5,889 nucleotides of DNA from assembly GCA_003451935.1 (NCBI GenBank), contig DMJA01000197.1:1-5889 (forward strand), written 5' to 3'. The DNA is from Verrucomicrobiota bacterium (GTDB lineage Bacteria > Verrucomicrobiota > Kiritimatiellia > CAIQIC01 > Lenti-01). Below the pieces are notes generated by a model that was not told the origin of the DNA, did no database searches, and worked only from the letters and a program-made list of their open reading frames with translations. This document shows, piece by piece, positions 5,745 to 5,889 of this stretch (position 1 is its first letter; each line of letters begins with the position of its first letter). Both the position numbers and the translations under genes were made by a program.

Positions 5745-5810
5745 TTTTTCCCTCCCGGCCCCAGGCCGAGACCGCGCCCCGCCTGTCCCGTCCGACACGC
5801 GGTGCGTTTC

Positions 5811-5889
5811 CTGTCTCTTATACACATCTGACGCTGCCTACGAATAGAGAGGTGTAGAGCTCGGTGGTCGCCGTATCATTAAAAAAAAA
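5811..5889 (+). other. Illumina Nextera adapter read-through (not genomic)
   Basis: The 19-bp transposase mosaic end CTGTCTCTTATACACATCT is exact at 5811-5829. It is followed by GACGCTGCCTACGA (5830-5843, one mismatch to the Nextera read-2 adapter at 5839), an 8-base index ATAGAGAG (5844-5851), the reverse complement of the P5 end (5852-5880, one mismatch at 5859), and nine A residues (5881-5889). ATAGAGAG is the reverse complement of CTCTCTAT, which I recall as a standard i5 index (502). The order insert, mosaic end, index, P5, poly-A is exactly what a read running past a short fragment yields. Any reading frame extending into this stretch has an artefactual end. Confidence 0.99.

Noticed and set aside
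1..5810. CRISPR arrays, tRNA or rRNA genes, insertion sequences
   Set aside because: I saw no regularly spaced direct repeats, RNA-gene folds, transposase motifs or terminal inverted repeats. The Tn5-type mosaic end at 5811 comes from library preparation.
5295..5825. Minus-strand frames beginning with MYKRQ or MCIRDR across rpsT
   Set aside because: Their start codons lie in the Nextera adapter and the rest is antisense to rpsT.
3128..5857. A 909-codon open frame on the plus strand
   Set aside because: It lies antisense to etfA, etfB, the dehydrogenase gene and out of frame with rpsT, has Arg/His-rich low-complexity sequence typical of antisense frames in GC-rich DNA, and ends in the sequencing adapter.

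Overview
This window is a GC-rich bacterial fragment, probably one end of a metagenomic contig. It comes from a two-membrane (diderm) organism with fermentative or anaerobic energy metabolism. The diderm inference rests on a lipoprotein with a BamE/SmpA-like domain and an outer-membrane beta-barrel protein ending in Phe. The anaerobic inference rests on an acyl-CoA dehydrogenase/electron-transfer-flavoprotein operon whose EtfA carries a two-cluster ferredoxin domain. The taxon cannot be fixed from the sequence; a member of the PVC superphylum would fit, but that is only an impression.

Layout, right to left, since nearly everything is on the minus strand. Bases 5811-5889 are not biological: they are Illumina Nextera adapter read-through (transposase end, i5 index, P5) ending in poly-A. 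Genuine DNA stops at 5810. rpsT (ribosomal protein bS20, 5475-5744) is the only plus-strand gene and has a clear sigma70-type promoter and ribosome binding site. A 172-bp divergent intergenic region separates it from the minus-strand operon acyl-CoA dehydrogenase (5302-4127), etfB (4066-3278), ferredoxin-etfA (3264-2077). The etfA ribosome binding site abuts and slightly overlaps the etfB stop codon. The dehydrogenase/EtfB/ferredoxin-EtfA order is that of the caffeyl-CoA reductase operon carCDE of Acetobacterium woodii. The likely product is a flavin-based complex that reduces an enoyl-CoA with NADH, perhaps coupled to ferredoxin reduction by electron bifurcation.

Left of the Etf operon is an envelope region on the same strand: a small BamE-like lipoprotein (1966-1622), a roughly 440-474-residue beta-barrel protein with very acidic loops (from 1582 or later, to 158), and the first 26 codons of a further exported protein running off the left edge (80 to <1). 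Two intrinsic-terminator structures lie here. One sits between the barrel gene and the partial gene. The other lies inside the apparent 5' end of the barrel reading frame, so the barrel's true start is doubtful. The envelope genes and the Etf operon have no obvious functional link beyond adjacency.
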